A stretch of DNA of 64,000 nt from Mesorhizobium waimense (GCF_003601975.1 NZ_QZWZ01000019.1:1-64000); one strand, 5' to 3'. Positions 42,443 to 51,481 are shown, numbered from the stretch's first letter. The notes: generated from the sequence alone by a model not told the origin. Made by a program: numbers and translations.

Positions 42443-43198
42443 ATGACCCTCGACCTCTCCGGCCGCACCGCCGTTGTTACCGGCGCCTCGCGCGGCATTG
42501 GCTATTTCATCGCCAAGGAACTTGCCGCCGCCGGCGCGCATGTGATTGCTGTCGCGCGCACCGTCGGCGGACTGGAAGAGCTTGACGACCAGATCAAGGC
42601 CGAACGCGCCAAAACCGGCAAGGGCGAAGCGACGCTGGTGCCGCTCGACCTCTCTGACATGGCCGGCATCGACCGGCTGGGCGGCGCCATCCATGAGCGC
42701 TGGGGCAAGCTCGACATCCTCGTCGCCAATGCGGGCGTGCTCGGCGTCATTTCGCCGATCGGCCACGTCGAGGCAAAAACCTTCGAGAAGGTGATGACCA
42801 TCAACGTCACCTCGACCTGGCGGCTGATCCGCTCTGTCGACCCGCTGCTTCGGCTTTCCGATGCCGGCCGCGCCATCATCCTGTCCTCCAACGCGGCGCA
42901 CTCGGCGCGCGCCTTCTGGGCGCCCTACGCGGCCTCGAAGGCAGCGGTCGAGACGATGATGCGCTCCTGGGCGCATGAGACGCAGAGCCTGCCGCTGCGG
43001 GTCAATGCCGCCGACCCCGGCGCCACCCGCACAGCGATGCGCGCGCAGGCGGTGCCAGGCGAGGATCCGGAAACGCTGCCGCATCCCTCGGAGATCGCAA
43101 AACGCATCGTGCCGTTGGCGAGCCCGGACCTGAAAGAGACCGGGCTGATCTTCCAGGCGAAGCACAACCGCTTCGTCGCCTACCGGCAGCCGGAATAA
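42443..43198 (+). CDS. SDR family oxidoreductase
   Basis: 251 aa. Cofactor motif TGASRGIG, NAG in VANAGVLG, Tyr/Lys in PYAASKAAVE, all typical of classical SDRs; the NADP-type sequence VARTVGG follows beta-2. Substrate unknown. Starts 21 nt after purF on the same strand and is probably co-transcribed. Confidence 0.85.
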   Translation: MTLDLSGRTAVVTGASRGIGYFIAKELAAAGAHVIAVARTVGGLEELDDQIKAERAKTGKGEATLVPLDLSDMAGIDRLGGAIHERWGKLDILVANAGVLGVISPIGHVEAKTFEKVMTINVTSTWRLIRSVDPLLRLSDAGRAIILSSNAAHSARAFWAPYAASKAAVETMMRSWAHETQSLPLRVNAADPGATRTAMRAQAVPGEDPETLPHPSEIAKRIVPLASPDLKETGLIFQAKHNRFVAYRQPE

Positions 43199-43284
43199 AC
43201 AGGCAATTCAGGCGGAAGAATTCCGCGCTCGGCGACGTTCTTCGAATGTAGAGACATTCGAAACCCGAAGAACGGAGGACCACC

Positions 43285-43914
43285 ATGCGCAGATTGCTTC
43301 TCGCCACCGCCGCCACTTTGCTTGCAGCCGCCGGCGTCGCCTATTCACAGGGCGCGACGATGAGTTTCTTCGTCACCAGCGTCGGCTCCGGCAAGGGCGC
43401 CGACCTTGGCGGCCTCAAGGGCGCCGATGCGCATTGCGCCTCGCTGGCCGAGGCTGCAGGGGTTACCGGCAAGACCTGGGCTGCCTATCTCTCGGCCAGC
43501 GATGCCGATGCGCGCGACCGCATCGGCAAGGGCCCATGGGTCAATGCCAAGGGCGTCAAGATCGCCGACGACGTCGCCTCGCTGCACGGCGACACCAACG
43601 CCATCAGCAAGGAGACGGCGCTCAATGAAAAAGGCGAAGTGGTCAACGGCCGCGGCGACAAGCCGAACCGGCATGATGTGCTGACCGGCTCGAAGCCAGA
43701 CGGCACCAAGGTCGCCGACCAGACCTGCGGCGACTGGACGATGAGCGGCGCGGAAGGGGTGGCGATGGTCGGCCATCACGACCGCACCGGGCTCGACGAT
43801 TCGGCGGCGGCCAAGTCGTGGAATTCCTCGCATGCCTCGCGCGGCGGCTGCAGCCAGGAGGCGCTGCAGGGCACCGGCGGCGATGGGCTTTATTACTGCT
43901 TTGCCGTGAACTGA
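43285..43914 (+). CDS. Secreted lectin-like (DUF1554-like) hypothetical protein
   Basis: 209 aa with a signal peptide (LLLATAATLLAAAGVAYS) and a strong GGAGG site upstream. The mature protein starts with TMSFFVTSVGSGKGADLGGL, then a repeated Cys-containing pattern (DAHCASLA, DQTCGDWT, GGCSQEA, LYYCFAVN) that resembles C-type-lectin-like extracellular domains. The exact family is uncertain and the function unknown; perhaps ligand binding in the periplasm or outside. Stand-alone gene. Confidence 0.5.
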   Translation: MRRLLLATAATLLAAAGVAYSQGATMSFFVTSVGSGKGADLGGLKGADAHCASLAEAAGVTGKTWAAYLSASDADARDRIGKGPWVNAKGVKIADDVASLHGDTNAISKETALNEKGEVVNGRGDKPNRHDVLTGSKPDGTKVADQTCGDWTMSGAEGVAMVGHHDRTGLDDSAAAKSWNSSHASRGGCSQEALQGTGGDGLYYCFAVN

Positions 43915-44049
43915 GCGGCGCTCGGGAACGGCTGACATCACGCGGCTGTGATGCCGTGGCGGAACGACGCGCACGACACGCGCTTCCGCCACCCGGCTGG
44001 AGTTGCTAGGGTCGCGGCGACTCCCACAACAGCAAAGCGAGGAATTCCC

Positions 44050-44271
44050 ATGGCTGCTCCCAGCGTCGCACTTGTTTGGTATCTGGTGATCGCCGGCCCG
44101 CAGGGCGGCATGGTGGTACTGCCCAGCACCTTCGACACCCGGGACCAGTGCATCAACGCCATCACCGAATACCAGAAGCAGCCGACGCCGGCCGGCTGGG
44201 CGGTGAACTGCGTGCCTAGCGCCTCGCCGTTCACCGACGAAGGCGATGCCGAAGAACCGGCAGCGCAGTAG
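44050..44271 (+). CDS. Small hypothetical protein
   Basis: 73 aa from the ATG at 44050, preceded by AGCGAGGAATTCCC. It has one hydrophobic stretch (VALVWYLVIAGPQGGMVVL), two Cys residues (DQCINAI and NCVPS), and an acidic tail. It may be an anchored small envelope protein with a disulfide. I do not recognise a family. Ends just before a large inverted repeat. Confidence 0.55.
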   Translation: MAAPSVALVWYLVIAGPQGGMVVLPSTFDTRDQCINAITEYQKQPTPAGWAVNCVPSASPFTDEGDAEEPAAQ

Positions 44272-44281
44272 GGAGAGCGTG

Positions 44282-44455
44282 ATCTCCCCCCTCGTGGGGA
44301 GGTGTCCGGCAGGACAGGGGGGCGCAAAGGATCGCTGACCTTCACTTGACCTATCCGTTGCGAAGCGATTTGGTTTGATTGAACAGGGCTGAGACGCTGG
44401 CGGGACAGCGCCCCCCTCTGCCTTGCCAGGCATCTCCCCCACAAGGGGGCGAGAT
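44282..44455. repeat. Large inverted repeat (rhizobial intergenic element)
   Basis: Left arm 44282-44325 and right arm 44408-44455 are imperfect inverted copies of one another (ATCTC-CCCCC-TGGGGAG-...-GGGGGGCGC). The 82 bp between have no gene. Copies of the same GC-rich arm type recur in Mesorhizobium intergenic regions; the transcript would fold into a long hairpin at the end of the 44050 gene and beyond the stop of osmC-like. Confidence 0.72.
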
Positions 44456-44462
44456 TGCAGCG

Positions 44463-44969
44463 TCAGCGCCGCGCTGAAACCGTCAGCTCCGGCTTGTTGC
44501 TGATCGTCTGGAACACCACGCAGTAGCGCTCGGTCAGCTTCAGCAGCGCATCGATGCGCTCCTGCGGCTCGTCGGTGTCGAGACTGAAATTGAGCCGGAT
44601 GGTGCGGAAGCCGACCGGCGCATCCTTAGCCACGCCGAGCGTGCCGCGAAAGTCGAGGTCGCCTTCGGCCTCGACGGTTGCGGCTCCAAGCCTGAATTCC
44701 AGCGCCGTAGCCACCGCCTTCAGCGTCACTCCAGCGCAAGCCACCAGCGCCTCCAGCAGCATGTCGCCGGAGCATAATTCCAGGCCCGAGCCGCCCGTGG
44801 CCGGGTGCAGGCCGGCAATGGCCAACGCCCTGCCCGTCTCCACCTTGCAGGCGATCGACTGGTCGTCGATGGAGCCTCTGGCCCGAAGCGTGATCAGCGC
44901 CTGCGAGGCATCATCGCGATAGGCTTCCTTGAGCGGCGCCTGCATAGCCTTGAGTGAGGTCGCGTCCAT
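44463..44969 (-). CDS. OsmC/Ohr family protein
   Basis: 168 aa from the ATG at 44969, with AAAGGGAG upstream; the frame is open to 45086 but not plausible. It shows the OsmC pattern with CSGDMLLEALVACAGVTLKAVA near the centre, carrying a Cys in the second half, and KLTERYCVVFQT with a second Cys. The two-Cys arrangement is what OsmC/Ohr peroxidases use to reduce organic hydroperoxides. Probably peroxide stress. Divergent from the VOC gene at 45161. Confidence 0.82.
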   Translation of the reverse strand: MDATSLKAMQAPLKEAYRDDASQALITLRARGSIDDQSIACKVETGRALAIAGLHPATGGSGLELCSGDMLLEALVACAGVTLKAVATALEFRLGAATVEAEGDLDFRGTLGVAKDAPVGFRTIRLNFSLDTDEPQERIDALLKLTERYCVVFQTISNKPELTVSARR

Positions 44970-45160
44970 TTTGCTCCCTTTCCGACAGTCTTGATAGCAC
45001 TGTCTGCCGCTGCATGTGAGCGAATCCAAAGTGGCTGCTGGCCCCTTGGATACGGCGGTGCGAAGCAACCCGGCGCTTTGCCCCATGCTCCGATGCGTTG
45101 TCGGATTCGGCGAAACCGGAACGTCCTTTGGTCGTTGATGGACAGGAAGGAGGTTCCGAC

Positions 45161-45640
45161 ATGGCCAAAATCACCTCACATCTGTGGTTTGAAAAGGACG
45201 CGCGGGAAGCGGTGGGGTTTTATGTCGCGACCATGCCCAACTCGGCGATCGGCCGCACGACGACAATTCCGGCCGAGACGCCGAGCGGCCCTGCCGGCAG
45301 TGTCAAGGTCATCGAATTCGTGCTCGACGACCAGAACTTCACCGCGCTCGAAGCCGGCCCGCTCGATCCGTTCAACCATTCGTTCTCGATCCAGGTCGAG
45401 TGTGACAGCCAGGTCGAGATCGATAGCATCTGGAACGCGTTCCTCGACAATGGCGGCCAGACCGAGCAATGCGGCTGGCTGAAAGACCGCTGGGGCCTGT
45501 CGTGGCAGATCGTGCCCAGCCTGCTCGGCGACATGGTCTCGCATCCCGATCGCGAACGCGCCAAGCGCGCCACCGAAGCCATGCTCGGCATGGTCAAGAT
45601 AGATATTGCGGAGTTGGAGAAAGCGTTCGGGAAGGATTGA
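45161..45640 (+). CDS. PhnB/VOC-family protein
   Basis: 159 aa from the ATG at 45161, which has a perfect ribosome-binding site (AGGAGGT, 7 nt spacing). MAKITSHLWFEKDAREAVGFYVATMPNS is the typical PhnB/3-demethylubiquinone-9 methyltransferase-like start, and GWLKDRWGLSWQIVPS lies in the second half. A cupin-sized VOC protein with an unknown ligand. Compare with the broken VOC at 1500-1882. Confidence 0.85.
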   Translation: MAKITSHLWFEKDAREAVGFYVATMPNSAIGRTTTIPAETPSGPAGSVKVIEFVLDDQNFTALEAGPLDPFNHSFSIQVECDSQVEIDSIWNAFLDNGGQTEQCGWLKDRWGLSWQIVPSLLGDMVSHPDRERAKRATEAMLGMVKIDIAELEKAFGKD

Positions 45641-45646
45641 GTTCGT

Positions 45647-46219
45647 CTACACTGGATCGTTGTGAAAGGCGTAGATGCCAAGTTCATCAAAATGGATCTC
45701 GGGCTGGGTAGCGCTTGGCTTGACCTCCGCTGCTTCCCCAGTCTGCTTCCTCAGCGCCGCATCCAGCTTGTCATCGGCGTCGCCGCCAGGGTCACCCATC
45801 GCATCGACGACCGTTTCCAGCGACACGCCGAGCTTATCAAGCCCCAGGCTCTTTTCAATCATGGCGATCGTCTGAGCGCCGCCGGCCTGCGATTTTATCG
45901 CGGCGATGGCTTGCTTGACGGCGGGGGCATAGGAATTGAACGATCCATAGTCAGCCCGATCGACTTTGAACACCTTGCCCACCCTGCCGAACAGATCGAT
46001 CTTCAGCTTGTTGCTGTCGAGGCTGTTCACGCTGAACATGGAGTCGGAAAATTTTGGCCGAAGCTGCGCCATCTGCCCGGCGGCCTCGTCGGTGTTCGGG
46101 CCGGAGCGGCCATTTGCCATTGCGATAAGATCTAGACCGGCAGAAGCGGTTTTCCCTGCCGATGTGGGCAGTGCCGACCGCGAGGTCAGCAGGACTGCGG
46201 AATTGACGGACGAGATCAT
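45647..46219 (-). CDS. Hypothetical protein
   Basis: 190 aa from the ATG at 46219, with a good AGGAG site 5 nt upstream. No signal peptide. The N-terminal MISSVNSAVLL and a Ser/Ala-rich linker precede a globular region with DSNKLKIDLFGRVGKVFKVDRADYG and a helical C-terminal half rich in Ala/Asp (DDKLDAALRKQTGE). I do not recognise a family. It converges on the VOC gene with a 6-nt gap. Confidence 0.6.
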   Translation of the reverse strand: MISSVNSAVLLTSRSALPTSAGKTASAGLDLIAMANGRSGPNTDEAAGQMAQLRPKFSDSMFSVNSLDSNKLKIDLFGRVGKVFKVDRADYGSFNSYAPAVKQAIAAIKSQAGGAQTIAMIEKSLGLDKLGVSLETVVDAMGDPGGDADDKLDAALRKQTGEAAEVKPSATQPEIHFDELGIYAFHNDPV

Positions 46220-46442
46220 CACTGCTCCTGGCGGCGCCCGCGTTTTAGCCCTCATGCAAGCGGCGCGCCGAAAGCCCAGGCCTCATGCCGTGAGCGAAAC
46301 AATATCGGACAATTGCCGGCATATTGCCGGACAATTGTAAACAAGTCGGTCAACCAATGAGCGAGCGGAAATCTTCTGGCCGGTGCCCTTTGACTTCGAT
46401 CGCTCCGAACATACCTATGCGGGAGCCGTTCCCGGAGGTGTC

Positions 46443-47954
46443 ATGCCGTTCAAGCTGAAACTGCTACCTCTCATCCTTCTGCTTCTTGCCATCGGTGCGC
46501 AGCCTGTCCTGGCTGAAACAGCGGAGCGGCCGGCACCAACGGGCGGCGTGCTGTCGCTGCTGCCGGCACCGCAGACCACCGACCATTCGATTACCATTGC
46601 CGGGCGCAAGCTGGACTATCAGGCGAAGGCCGGCACGCTGTCGCTGCTTTCCGGCAAGGGCGAGGCCACGGCGGAGATCTTCTATGTCGCCTACACGCTG
46701 CGGTCGCCCGACAACGCAGCGGAGCAGCCGCAGCGGCCCATCACCTTCTTGTTCAACGGTGGCCCGGGAGCGGCGTCCGCCTATCTGCATATCGGTGCGC
46801 TCGGCCCACGCGTCATCGCGACCGGCGCCAACGGGGAGTTCCTGCCCTCGCCGCAAAAACTCATCGACAATCCGGACAGCTGGCTCGACATGAGCGACCT
46901 CGTCTTCGTCGATCCGGTCGGAACCGGATACAGCCGCGAGGCTCCGGGCCAGGACACGCACGACTTCTGGGGCGTCAACCAGGATGCCAGTTCGATAGGC
47001 GCCTTCATCCGGCTCTTTCTTGCGCAGAACGGCCGCACCGGATCGCCGCTCTTCCTCGCCGGGGAAAGCTATGGCGGGTTCCGCGCGGCACTGCTCGCCA
47101 GGACCCTGCAAGAGGATATCGGCATCAGCCCGAACGGCATCGTGCTGATCTCGCCGGCGCTGGAATTCATGCTTGTGCAGCCGGACGAATTCGAGCCGCT
47201 GCATTGGGCGCTCGAACTCCCTTCGCTCGCGGCGGTGCGCCTGCGCGCCGAAGGCGTCAGCGGCGATGCGCTGCGCGAGAAGCTCGCCGAAGTCGAGCAC
47301 TATGCGATGGGCGACTACCTTACGGCTTTGGCCAGCGGGCTGGAGCAGGGCGGGCGGCTGGCAAGCCAGCGCGTGGCGGAGATAACCGGACTGCCGCTCG
47401 AACTCGTCCAGCGGAATTTCGCCCGTATCCCGACCGGCCTGTTCGCAAGGGAGTTTGCCCGCGCCAGCGGCAAGGTGCTCAGTCCCTATGACGGCACGAT
47501 CGCGACGGCCGACATTGCGCCCGAAAGCGCCCGCATCGCCGGCCCGGATCCGGTGCTCGACCGCAGCGTGCCGGTGCTGACCTCGGCCTTCGTCGCCTAT
47601 GCCCGCGACGAGCTGAACTTTCGCACCGATGTCAGCTATCGGCTGCTCAATGGCGAGATCAGCCACAATTGGGACTATGGTACCTCGCGACAAGGCTATG
47701 TAGGCGTGATGGACGATCTGCAGCGGGCGCGCTCGCTGAACCCGGCGCTCGGCATCGTCATCGTCAACGGCTACACCGACCTCGTCACGCCCTATCTCGC
47801 CTCGCGCTACCTGGTGAACCAGATTCCGTCGCTCGCCAATGCCAAACCCATCCGTCTCGATGTCATCGAGGGCGGGCACATGATGTATTTCAAGCCTGAC
47901 GGACGGCGTGCGCTGAAGGAGGCCGCTTCGGAGCTTTATCAGGCAACTCAGTGA
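46443..47954 (+). CDS. S10 serine carboxypeptidase-like protein (secreted)
   Basis: 503 aa from the ATG at 46443, with a GGAGGT site. A signal peptide ends near VLAE. The S10 signature is present: NGGPG (105-109), the nucleophile Ser209 in GESYGG, NGYTDLVTPY with the Asp, and GGHMMYF with the His. It removes C-terminal residues from peptides in the periplasm. S10 peptidases are common in eukaryotes and rarer in bacteria. Monocistronic. Confidence 0.88.
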   Translation: MPFKLKLLPLILLLLAIGAQPVLAETAERPAPTGGVLSLLPAPQTTDHSITIAGRKLDYQAKAGTLSLLSGKGEATAEIFYVAYTLRSPDNAAEQPQRPITFLFNGGPGAASAYLHIGALGPRVIATGANGEFLPSPQKLIDNPDSWLDMSDLVFVDPVGTGYSREAPGQDTHDFWGVNQDASSIGAFIRLFLAQNGRTGSPLFLAGESYGGFRAALLARTLQEDIGISPNGIVLISPALEFMLVQPDEFEPLHWALELPSLAAVRLRAEGVSGDALREKLAEVEHYAMGDYLTALASGLEQGGRLASQRVAEITGLPLELVQRNFARIPTGLFAREFARASGKVLSPYDGTIATADIAPESARIAGPDPVLDRSVPVLTSAFVAYARDELNFRTDVSYRLLNGEISHNWDYGTSRQGYVGVMDDLQRARSLNPALGIVIVNGYTDLVTPYLASRYLVNQIPSLANAKPIRLDVIEGGHMMYFKPDGRRALKEAASELYQATQ

Positions 47955-48089
47955 GCATCGCGACAGCGCGGTTCGCCAAGCAACCCCCCGCCGCTGGCGT
48001 AGCGCCGCGCTGGGTCTCGCCCGTATAGCCTGCAGCGCGGGGCTTGATTGGGCAGGCTTCCTTCTCTCGACAGCCGCCGGACCCGTCGC

Positions 48090-48977
48090 ATGGCCGACAT
48101 CGCCATTCTGGAAACCCGCGAAAGGGTGCTTGCCGGCATCCTGTTCACCGGCGGCGCCTATTTCCTGTTTTCGACGCAGGACGCTGCGATCAAGCTGCTC
48201 GTCGTCGGCATCAGCGTCTGGCAGATCATGTTCTTCCGCAGCATCACCGTGCTGGCCGGCTGCGCGGTGATCGGCGGGCGGCGCGTGTTCGCCGACACTG
48301 CGCGCTCGCCCATCAGACGGCCGATGCTGGTGCGCAGCGCCTTCACGCTTGCTGCCTGGCTTTGCTACTACAACGCCGCCCGCACTCTTCAGCTGGCCGA
48401 GCTCACCACCATCTACTATGCCGCCCCGATCATCGTCACCGTGCTGTCGGTGTTCATGCTCGGCGAAAAGGTACCGCTGCTGCGCTGGGTGGCGGTGCTG
48501 ATCGGCTTTGCCGGGGTGTTCGTAGCTTGCGACCCCACCCATCTCGGCCTGTCCATACCGATCCTGATGGTGCTGGCGGCCGCGCTGCTGTGGGGCATCG
48601 CCGTGGTGCTGCTGCGCAAGACGGCCATGCAGGAGCGGACGATGATCCAGCTCGTCCTCAACAATTTCTATTTCCTGCTGTTTTCGGCAGTGCCGGCGCT
48701 CATATGGTGGCAGACGCCCGATGGCGGCCAGCTGCTGCTTCTCATCAGCGTCGGCGCGCTCGGCGGCGTCGCGCAGTACCTGCTGTTCGAAGGCGTGAAG
48801 CGGGCGCCAGTGTCGATCGTGGCGCCGTTCGAATACACGTCGCTGGTCTGGGCCTTCGCGCTCGGCTTCGCCATCTGGGGCGACGTGCCGCGCCGCGAAG
48901 TGTTTTTGGGGGCGGCGCTGATCATCGGTGCCGGCCTGCTGATCGTCGGCAACGAGCATTTCCGCAAGCGGCTGTAG
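48090..48977 (+). CDS. EamA/DMT-family transporter
   Basis: 295 aa from the ATG at 48090; 10 hydrophobic segments in two EamA repeats (first half up to about residue 140, second from about 150). Motifs ALLWGIAVVLLRKTAM and PFEYTSLVWAFALGFAIWGD are typical. Probably exports a metabolite; substrate not predictable. Followed after 77 nt by a second EamA gene. Confidence 0.85.
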   Translation: MADIAILETRERVLAGILFTGGAYFLFSTQDAAIKLLVVGISVWQIMFFRSITVLAGCAVIGGRRVFADTARSPIRRPMLVRSAFTLAAWLCYYNAARTLQLAELTTIYYAAPIIVTVLSVFMLGEKVPLLRWVAVLIGFAGVFVACDPTHLGLSIPILMVLAAALLWGIAVVLLRKTAMQERTMIQLVLNNFYFLLFSAVPALIWWQTPDGGQLLLLISVGALGGVAQYLLFEGVKRAPVSIVAPFEYTSLVWAFALGFAIWGDVPRREVFLGAALIIGAGLLIVGNEHFRKRL

Positions 48978-49054
48978 GATATGGCTCAGAAATGTGGGGC
49001 AAAGCATCGCTGCTGACAGGATGGTGTCAGGACAAGACGGCGTAGTCTCCTGAA

Positions 49055-49960
49055 ATGACAGAGGTTCTGAGCATGCCACCCACAGACACCGCCGCCGAGC
49101 GCACGCTCGGCATCATGTTGGTGTCGGCCTCGGCGGCCTTCTTTGCGCTTACCGGGGTTCTCACCAAATCGATCCATGCCGACCCGCTGACCATCACCTG
49201 TTGGCGTGGCTTTGTCGGCTCGATCCTGATCACCGTCTATGTGCTGTGGCAACGCCGTCGCTCGGGCGGGCGCGAAAGCCTGCGGCTCGGCTGGCGCGGC
49301 TGGCTGCTGGCGGTCGAAGGGGCGCTTGCCAGCATCGCCTTCATCGCCGCCTTCAAGTTCACCTATGTCGCCAATGTCGCGGTCATATATGCGACGGCGC
49401 CGTTCACCACCGCGCTGCTTGCCTTCATCCTGGTGCGCGAGCCGTTCCGCATGCAAACGCTGGCCGCCGCCGCAGTGTCGCTGTGCGGCGTGGCGATCAT
49501 GGTCGGTTCCGGCTTCGGCACCGGCCATCTGCTTGGCGATGGTCTGGCGCTGCTGATGACCGCCGGCAGCGCGCTCTACATGATCATGGTGCGCGCCTTC
49601 CGCGACACACCGGTGGTCTGGGCTGGTGCTGTGTCGGCCTTCCTGCTGTTCGTGTTCGGCTGGTTCGTCACCGATCCGCTGGCCGTCTCGGTCCGGGACG
49701 CCGTACTGCTTGCCACGTTCGGCGCCTCCTTCGCGATGGCCTCGATCCTGTGGACAGAGGGCTCGCGGCTGATCCCGGCGCCCGAATCCGGCCTGCTCGG
49801 TTCGGCCGAAGTGCCGTTTGCAATCCTGTTTGCCTTCCTGTTCCTGGCCGAGATTCCGCCGGCCGCAAGCATGATCGGCGGTGCTATCGTGCTGTGCGCG
49901 GTGTTTGCCCATGCTGGACGCGATTGGCTGGTGGCCAGGCGGCGCGCAGCCGACGGCTAA
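49055..49960 (+). CDS. EamA/DMT-family transporter
   Basis: 301 aa, 10 TM segments in two EamA domains, with VIYATAPFTTALLAFILVREPF (first half) and GLLGSAEVPFAILFAFLFLAEIPPA (second half). Second of a tandem pair with the gene at 48090 but only distantly alike, so not a recent duplication. Terminated with the LysR gene by a shared hairpin (50058-50083). Confidence 0.85.
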   Translation: MTEVLSMPPTDTAAERTLGIMLVSASAAFFALTGVLTKSIHADPLTITCWRGFVGSILITVYVLWQRRRSGGRESLRLGWRGWLLAVEGALASIAFIAAFKFTYVANVAVIYATAPFTTALLAFILVREPFRMQTLAAAAVSLCGVAIMVGSGFGTGHLLGDGLALLMTAGSALYMIMVRAFRDTPVVWAGAVSAFLLFVFGWFVTDPLAVSVRDAVLLATFGASFAMASILWTEGSRLIPAPESGLLGSAEVPFAILFAFLFLAEIPPAASMIGGAIVLCAVFAHAGRDWLVARRRAADG

Positions 49961-50057
49961 AATATTTTCGCAGTCACGGAACCATCATCCGACTCGGGCA
50001 TTGTTGCTGCGACGGGTCACCCCCAAGTCCCCCCAAACCCCTCGACCCGTCCTACTT

Positions 50058-50085
50058 AAAGCCGATCGTAAGGTCGGCTTTTTCT
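50058..50085. terminator. Bidirectional terminator between EamA gene and LysR gene
   Basis: AAAGCCGA-N8-TCGGCTTT (8-bp stem) followed by TTT, with As on the other side, so it can work for both the plus-strand EamA gene and the minus-strand LysR gene. Confidence 0.8.
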
Positions 50086-50092
50086 TTGGGGA

Positions 50093-50956
50093 TTAGCCTC
50101 CAACACCTGTCAGGGCGAGATTGCCAACGAGCAGCTCGGCCAGATCCCGCGCTGGCAGATCGGCGCCCTGGCGCAGCCGGATGGCGAATTCGGCTAATGG
50201 AACCGGCGGCAGGCCGAATTCGCGCGGCGCTTCGACGATACCGGAATGGGCAAAGCGCGCGGTGCGCAAGGTCAGCGCGATGCCGGCATTGACCGCCGTG
50301 CGCAGGCCGGCGAGGCTGGCGCTGCCGGCGGCTATGCGGTAGCGGCGGCCGACGGTATCTAGCGCCGCGAGGGCCGCTTCGCGAAAGCCGCAATTCGGGT
50401 CGAGCAGCGCCAGGGGTACCTCTTCCTCCCGCGCGGCCAACCCCTTTTGCGAGCACAGCCACAGCATCGGCTCGCGTAGCACGCCGACCTCGTCCGGCGC
50501 CGGGGCCTGGCGCATGGTGATGGCCAGATCGAGCTGTCCGGCCTGCAGCGCATGCGTGAGTTCGGCGGAGCGGCCGACGCGCAGCTCGATCCTGACCCGC
50601 CAATGACTGACGGCGAAGGCCCGCAGCAGTTCCGGCAGGCCGCTGTCGGCAAAATCCTGCGTGGTGCCGATGGCGACGCGGCCATCGGCGCGCGCGCCCT
50701 TCAGCGCCAGCCAGGCTTCGGTGTGGGCGGCGAGAATGCGCCTGGCATGGCCGACCAGATCCTCGCCGGCCGGCGTCAGGCCACGCCCCCGCCCCTGCGC
50801 GAGAAGCAGTGGCTCGCCGACGATCTCCTCCAGCCGCTGCATCTGCGCCGTCACAGCGGAGGGCGAGCGGCCGACGACAGACGCCGCCTGCGCCAGGGAG
50901 CCGCCGTCGACGAAGGCGAGGAAGGTTTTGAGAATGTCGGGGTCGAGTGTCTGCAT
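50093..50956 (-). CDS. LysR-family regulator
   Basis: 287 aa. N-terminal helix-turn-helix (LKTFLAFVDGGSLAQAASVVGRSPSAVTAQMQRLEE) and a C-terminal periplasmic-binding-type effector domain. Divergent from a tautomerase gene with a symmetric ATTCGA-N5-TCGAAT site between, so it probably controls that gene. Effector unknown. Confidence 0.88.
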   Translation of the reverse strand: MQTLDPDILKTFLAFVDGGSLAQAASVVGRSPSAVTAQMQRLEEIVGEPLLLAQGRGRGLTPAGEDLVGHARRILAAHTEAWLALKGARADGRVAIGTTQDFADSGLPELLRAFAVSHWRVRIELRVGRSAELTHALQAGQLDLAITMRQAPAPDEVGVLREPMLWLCSQKGLAAREEEVPLALLDPNCGFREAALAALDTVGRRYRIAAGSASLAGLRTAVNAGIALTLRTARFAHSGIVEAPREFGLPPVPLAEFAIRLRQGADLPARDLAELLVGNLALTGVGG

Positions 50957-50957
50957 A

Positions 50958-50995
50958 ATTCGACTTTATCGAATCTTCAATTGAAAACAATTCGA
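50958..50995. promoter_or_regulatory. Putative LysR binding site between lysR and tautomerase gene
   Basis: ATTCGA-CTTTA-TCGAAT (50958-50974), a perfect 17-bp inverted repeat, with a third half-site ATTCGA at 50990-50995, in the gap between the two divergent genes. This is the usual layout of LysR recognition and activation sites. Confidence 0.6.
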
Positions 50996-51069
50996 TTTTT
51001 TTGATTCAATGATCGTGACATGGTTTTCTCAACGGCGAACGACGCCGCAGCAACCCGAGGAGAAAAACA

Positions 51070-51477
51070 ATGCCAATCATCAATGTCAGCGTCACCGGCA
51101 AGCCCGACGCCAAACTGTCCGCGGCAATCGCCAAGGAAGTCACCGAACTGACGGCCACGCATCTGCGCAAGGACCCGACCATCACCGCGGTCGCCATCTC
51201 CTATCTCGACCCGCAGCACTGGTTCGCCGGCGGCAAGTCGCTGGCCGAGTACGGCGCCAACACCTTCTGGCTCGACATCAAGGTGGTCGACGGCACCAAC
51301 ACCAAGCTCGAGCTGGAGGCCTATCTCCAGGCGATCTTCGCCGCCTTCGGCCGCTTGCTCGGTGCCGTGCACGAAGAAAGCTACGCCTTCGTCCACGAAG
51401 TGCCGGCGGCCGCCTATGGCTATGGCGGCAAGACGCAGGAGTTTCGGTTTATTAGCGGGAGGCTGAAGGCGGCGTAA
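51070..51477 (+). CDS. Tautomerase-family protein (4-oxalocrotonate tautomerase-like)
   Basis: 135 aa. After Met removal the N-terminal Pro (MPIINVSVTGKPD) would be the catalytic base. Twice the size of 4-OT monomers, so more like a tandem or MIF-like member. The second half (TNTKLELEAYLQAIFAAFGRLLGAVHEESYAFVHEV) is the second repeat without a start Pro. Probably catabolic or stress-related, controlled by the divergent LysR. Confidence 0.85.
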   Translation: MPIINVSVTGKPDAKLSAAIAKEVTELTATHLRKDPTITAVAISYLDPQHWFAGGKSLAEYGANTFWLDIKVVDGTNTKLELEAYLQAIFAAFGRLLGAVHEESYAFVHEVPAAAYGYGGKTQEFRFISGRLKAA

Positions 51478-51481
51478 CACC

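Noticed and set aside
40931..43165. 744-codon open frame on the minus strand opposite purF and the SDR
   Set aside because: Opposite strand of two clear genes; composition (Arg/Gly/Asp/His rich) is that of antisense high-GC shadows.
46464..49079. 871-codon minus-strand open frame
   Set aside because: Antisense shadow of the S10 peptidase and EamA genes, with no family pattern.
48090..49960. Recent duplication of the EamA genes
   Set aside because: The two proteins are of the same fold but differ strongly in sequence; not a recent duplicate.
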